Assembly: GCA_020628755.1 (NCBI GenBank)
Contig: JAHDEQ010000010.1
Span: 14,010 to 22,207, forward strand
Source of the DNA: Saprospiraceae bacterium
GTDB taxonomy: Bacteria; Bacteroidota; Bacteroidia; Chitinophagales; Saprospiraceae
Direction of reading: 5' to 3'
Length of the DNA: 8,198 bases
Within the stretch, counting starts at the first letter, position 1, and the number at the start of each line of letters is the position of its first letter. The translations under genes were made by a program, and so were the position numbers. The notes beneath the pieces are model-generated. The model was not told the origin of the DNA. It saw nothing but the letters and a program-made list of their open reading frames with translations, and did no database searches. This document shows positions 6,173 through 8,198 of the stretch, piece by piece.

Positions 6173-6208
6173 GGAGTCAAGAACCCTATGTCTTGACTCC
6201 GCTTTTTT
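6173..6208 (+). terminator. Intrinsic terminator, better formed on the plus strand
   Basis: GGAGTCAAGA (6173-6182) and TCTTGACTCC (6191-6200) form a perfect 10-bp stem with an 8-nt loop, followed by GC and six T residues (6203-6208) on the plus strand. The T-run overlaps the stop codon of the minus-strand ABC gene. On the minus strand the hairpin sits 6 nt after that stop and could mark its 3' end, but it is followed by TTCCTCAC rather than a T-run. Its strong polarity is therefore plus, where no gene ends. Confidence 0.75.
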
Positions 6209-8021
6209 ATTCGGCCATTTCAAATTGTAGTTTGGCAAGATGGTGGTAGGCTCCGTTTTCTTTGGCGGAGAGTTCGAGGTGTGTTCCTTGTTCTATGATT
6301 TTTCCGTTTTCGAGTACATAAATACAATCTACATCTTTTACGGTGGCAAGTCGGTGGGCGATAATGATAGAAGTTCTATCTTTCATCAAATTATTAAGGG
6401 CTTCTTGGACAACTTTTTCTGATTCGGCATCAAGTGCAGAGGTTGCTTCATCCAATAACAATATTGATGGATTGCGCAATATGGCACGGGCAATGGCAAT
6501 TCGTTGCCTTTGGCCTCCTGATAATTTAACCCCTCGCTCTCCAATAAGCGTTTCTAGTCCATCAGGAAAAGACGAAATAAATTCCCAAGAATTGGACTGC
6601 TTGGCAGCTTCTATGATTTCTTCTTTTCTTGCATTGGGTTTTCCGTAAAGGATATTGTTATATATAGTGTCGCCTAGCAAAATCACTTCTTGTGGCACAA
6701 TAGCCATATTGCCCCGATACTCACTAATTGGGTAATCTTCAATTGGTTTTCCATCAACTAAAATATTGCCCTTTTGATAATCATAAAAGCGCAAAAGCAA
6801 TTGCATAATAGTCGATTTGCCGGCACCACTCGTGCCGACTAAGGCTACTTTTTGGCCGCTTTGTATCTTTAAATTTATTTCTTTCAATACTTGAACATCA
6901 GGACGACTCGGATAGGTAAAACTAATTTTATTAAATTCAATATTACCTTGAAAACGATTAAAAGTTGGCGAATCAGCTTTGCTTAAATCCACTTCTGATT
7001 CCATATCCAAAACCTCACGAATACGCTCGGTTGCTCCAAGCGTGCTAATCAAATCAGCATAAAAATTTCCAAGACTTGCAATAGCTCCACCTATCAAAGC
7101 GGTATAAGAAATAAAGGCCAATAAATCACCCGACTCAATCTTATTGGTTTGTACCATCATCGCAGATTGCCAAATGATGTAGCACAATGCACCAAAAAGA
7201 ATCGTAACAATAAATACCGTAAACAAAGCCCGAAATTTTGCAAAATTCATTGCAACATCAACAATTTTATCATTGGATGCTTTGTATTTGTCTCGTTCAA
7301 AGATTTCGTTGGTAAAGGTTTTTACAGCGCGAATGGTTTGTATAGATTCGCTCAATAAAGAATTGGTATCTGCAATTACTTTTTGTCGTTGCTTGGAAAG
7401 TCCACGAATATATTTTCCAAAAAATAAAGCCACTACAACCACGACAGGAAAAGTAGCCAACATGATAAACGTCAACTTGGGACTCGTGATATACAACAAC
7501 ATTACGCTACCAACAAGAATAATAAGTTGACGAATGATCTCGGCCAAAGTAATCGAAAAAGTGCTATACACTCTATCAATATCCGAAGTCAAACGACTCA
7601 CCAATTCACCTGATTTGTTGGTTTCAAAAAAGTAAATGGGAAGGCTAATGATTTTGCTATACAATGCTTTACGCAAATCGGCTGTACTTTTTTCGCTGGC
7701 ATAAGCAAACAAAATAACTCTCAGATAAGATACCACACCTTGAAAAATCAAGATTCCGACCATCAACATTCCAAACTGTGGCAAGGAAAACCCAAGTGGG
7801 TTTTCGGCTCCGTCGGCTGTATTTATCATCCATTTAAAAATCGTAAAAAAGGATAGAAAAACCACACTCGAAATAAAGAGCAAAAATAGTCCTACGATAA
7901 GTCGCCATTTGTACGGAGCGACAAACTTAAAAATAGAGAGGGCTTCACTCAAACTCTCTTTGGAAAGTTTTGGTTTAAGCTGCTCTTTTTCATCCAATTG
8001 TGATGTAGCGTTTTTTGACAT
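6207..8021 (-). CDS. Exporter-type ABC half-transporter (MsbA/BmrA-like), permease fused to ATPase
   Basis: The 604-residue product has the standard exporter half-transporter layout. A short charged N-terminus (1-30) leads into a six-helix transmembrane domain (about 38-325; helices near 41-62, 84-107, 160-180, 182-202, 265-288 and 298-320), with the coupling-region motifs FFETNKSGELVSRLTSDID (131-149) and SESIQTIRAVKTF (224-236). The nucleotide-binding domain (about 358-600) has Walker A GTSGAGKST (396-404), Q-loop Gln444 in VPQE, signature LSGGQ (500-504), Walker B ILLLDE (520-525) with catalytic Glu525, D-loop SALD (528-531) and H-loop His556. All catalytic residues are intact, so it should be an active homodimer in the inner membrane, or a heterodimer with a partner encoded elsewhere. 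The substrate cannot be read from sequence; lipids or drugs are usual for the family. No second half-transporter is adjacent within the window. The ATG at 8021 is supported by AGAGGA at 8028-8033. Confidence 0.93.
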   Translation of the reverse strand: MSKNATSQLDEKEQLKPKLSKESLSEALSIFKFVAPYKWRLIVGLFLLFISSVVFLSFFTIFKWMINTADGAENPLGFSLPQFGMLMVGILIFQGVVSYLRVILFAYASEKSTADLRKALYSKIISLPIYFFETNKSGELVSRLTSDIDRVYSTFSITLAEIIRQLIILVGSVMLLYITSPKLTFIMLATFPVVVVVALFFGKYIRGLSKQRQKVIADTNSLLSESIQTIRAVKTFTNEIFERDKYKASNDKIVDVAMNFAKFRALFTVFIVTILFGALCYIIWQSAMMVQTNKIESGDLLAFISYTALIGGAIASLGNFYADLISTLGATERIREVLDMESEVDLSKADSPTFNRFQGNIEFNKISFTYPSRPDVQVLKEINLKIQSGQKVALVGTSGAGKSTIMQLLLRFYDYQKGNILVDGKPIEDYPISEYRGNMAIVPQEVILLGDTIYNNILYGKPNARKEEIIEAAKQSNSWEFISSFPDGLETLIGERGVKLSGGQRQRIAIARAILRNPSILLLDEATSALDAESEKVVQEALNNLMKDRTSIIIAHRLATVKDVDCIYVLENGKIIEQGTHLELSAKENGAYHHLAKLQFEMAE

Positions 8022-8027
8022 ATTTAT

Positions 8028-8033
8028 TCCTCT
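8028..8033 (-). promoter_or_regulatory. Shine-Dalgarno sequence of the ABC gene
   Basis: On the minus strand AGAGGA lies 6 nt before the ATG at 8021. It is the clearest ribosome binding site in the window, since the other genes show none, and it fixes the start. Confidence 0.6.
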
Positions 8034-8042
8034 ATCTTGTTA

Positions 8043-8056
8043 CGTTTGTACAAACG
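8043..8056. promoter_or_regulatory. 14-bp perfect palindrome in the ABC gene leader, candidate operator
   Basis: CGTTTGTACAAACG is fully self-complementary with no spacer. It sits 22 bp before the ABC start codon and about 27 bp downstream of the proposed -7 box, so a protein bound here would block transcription. A second short dyad, GAAGC-T-GCTTC (8059-8069), adjoins it. A repressor is inferred; none is encoded in the window. Confidence 0.45.
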
Positions 8057-8082
8057 ATGAAGCTGCTTCTCGGAAAAAGCAA

Positions 8083-8090
8083 CAAATATA
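8083..8090 (-). promoter_or_regulatory. Bacteroidota -7 box for the ABC gene
   Basis: On the minus strand this reads TATATTTG, an exact TAnnTTTG match, giving a leader of about 55 nt to the ATG at 8021. No convincing -33 TTTG is seen upstream. The bases beyond (8091-8198) hold no gene that I can recognise. Confidence 0.45.
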
Positions 8091-8198
8091 TAAGTTTTAA
8101 ACATCGAATGTAGTATTGAGGTTGAATAAGTTTGTAAGAAGTATGTAAGGTTAACTTAAAGTTTCCTAATTTCACCACCTATATTTCATAACCAATAA

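Larger units (their letters stand above)
5435..6206. other. Long convergent intergenic region, repeats and structure
   Basis: This 772-bp gap lies between two convergent genes and is unusually long for that arrangement. After the PorP-like terminator, 5496-5740 is very AT-rich (about 13% GC at 5521-5580 by my count) with nothing recognisable except a TAAGTTTG box at 5655-5662. From 5744 there is a second promoter-like box, a region of nested inverted repeats, a duplicated GC-rich module (6061-6140 is about 64% GC) and a plus-strand terminator at 6173-6208. The only open frames (up to 122 codons, minus) run through the repeats and have no recognisable domain. Confidence 0.65.

Noticed and set aside
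5870..6238. Minus-strand open frame of 122 codons running from inside the ABC gene through the intergenic repeats
   Set aside because: It is built from the duplicated GC-rich module, which gives a repeated ANPTGAGKL segment. It overlaps the ABC 3' end and crosses the hairpin at 6173-6200. It has no recognisable domain and no ribosome binding site, so a repeat artefact is the better explanation.
6207..8021. Assigning msbA as gene symbol
   Set aside because: The architecture fits MsbA, but many exporter half-transporters share it, and nothing in the sequence or neighbourhood (no lpxK or other lipid A gene) singles out lipid A flipping.
8127..8134. Plus-strand TAAGTTTG box as a promoter for a gene beyond the window
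   Set aside because: It matches TAnnTTTG, but no start codon with coding sequence follows inside the window and no -33 element is seen. It is equally likely by chance in AT-rich DNA.

Overview
The window looks like a stretch of Bacteroidota chromosome. The main reason is a full-length PorP/SprF-family protein (a type IX secretion-associated outer-membrane family confined to that phylum). Supporting signs are the low GC content, mostly absent Shine-Dalgarno sequences, and TAnnTTTG promoter boxes upstream of two genes. The style of the first, secreted protein (Cys-rich linkers, lamin-tail-like domain, C-terminal module ending near Gly-Cys) suggests a Saprospiria-like lineage, but that placement is inference.

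Layout. Bases 1-1098 (+) hold the 3' part of a large secreted multidomain protein whose start lies outside the window. A 66-nt extended hairpin (1138-1203) separates it from a convergent small gene of the YkuK/DUF458 RNase H-like family (1207-1686, -). A 368-bp divergent gap (1687-2054) carries an orphan terminator-like hairpin and a consensus-type promoter that starts almost at the next ATG. Then come a lipoprotein version of the YyaL/SSP411 thioredoxin-domain family (2055-4172, +) and a PorP/SprF-family outer-membrane protein (4424-5434, +) closed by a perfect 16-bp-stem terminator. A long convergent gap (5435-6206) has a very AT-rich first part and a second part with structured, GC-rich palindromic repeats. 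It ends in a plus-oriented terminator against the 3' end of an exporter-type ABC half-transporter (6207-8021, -). That gene has its own promoter box, a 14-bp perfect palindrome in its leader, and a Shine-Dalgarno sequence.

How the genes relate. There is no clear multi-gene operon: each gene has its own flanking gap or faces its neighbour. The common theme is the cell envelope and export: a secreted adhesin-like protein, a lipoprotein with a CxxC thioredoxin fold, a T9SS-associated beta-barrel and an ABC exporter. I found no evidence of a defence island, CRISPR array, transposase or phage genes.

The parts least explained by ordinary annotation are the non-coding ones: the 66-nt palindrome at 1138-1203, the promoterless terminator at 1972-2013, and the possible orphan transcription unit at about 5744-6208 with its duplicated 81-82-bp GC-rich module.
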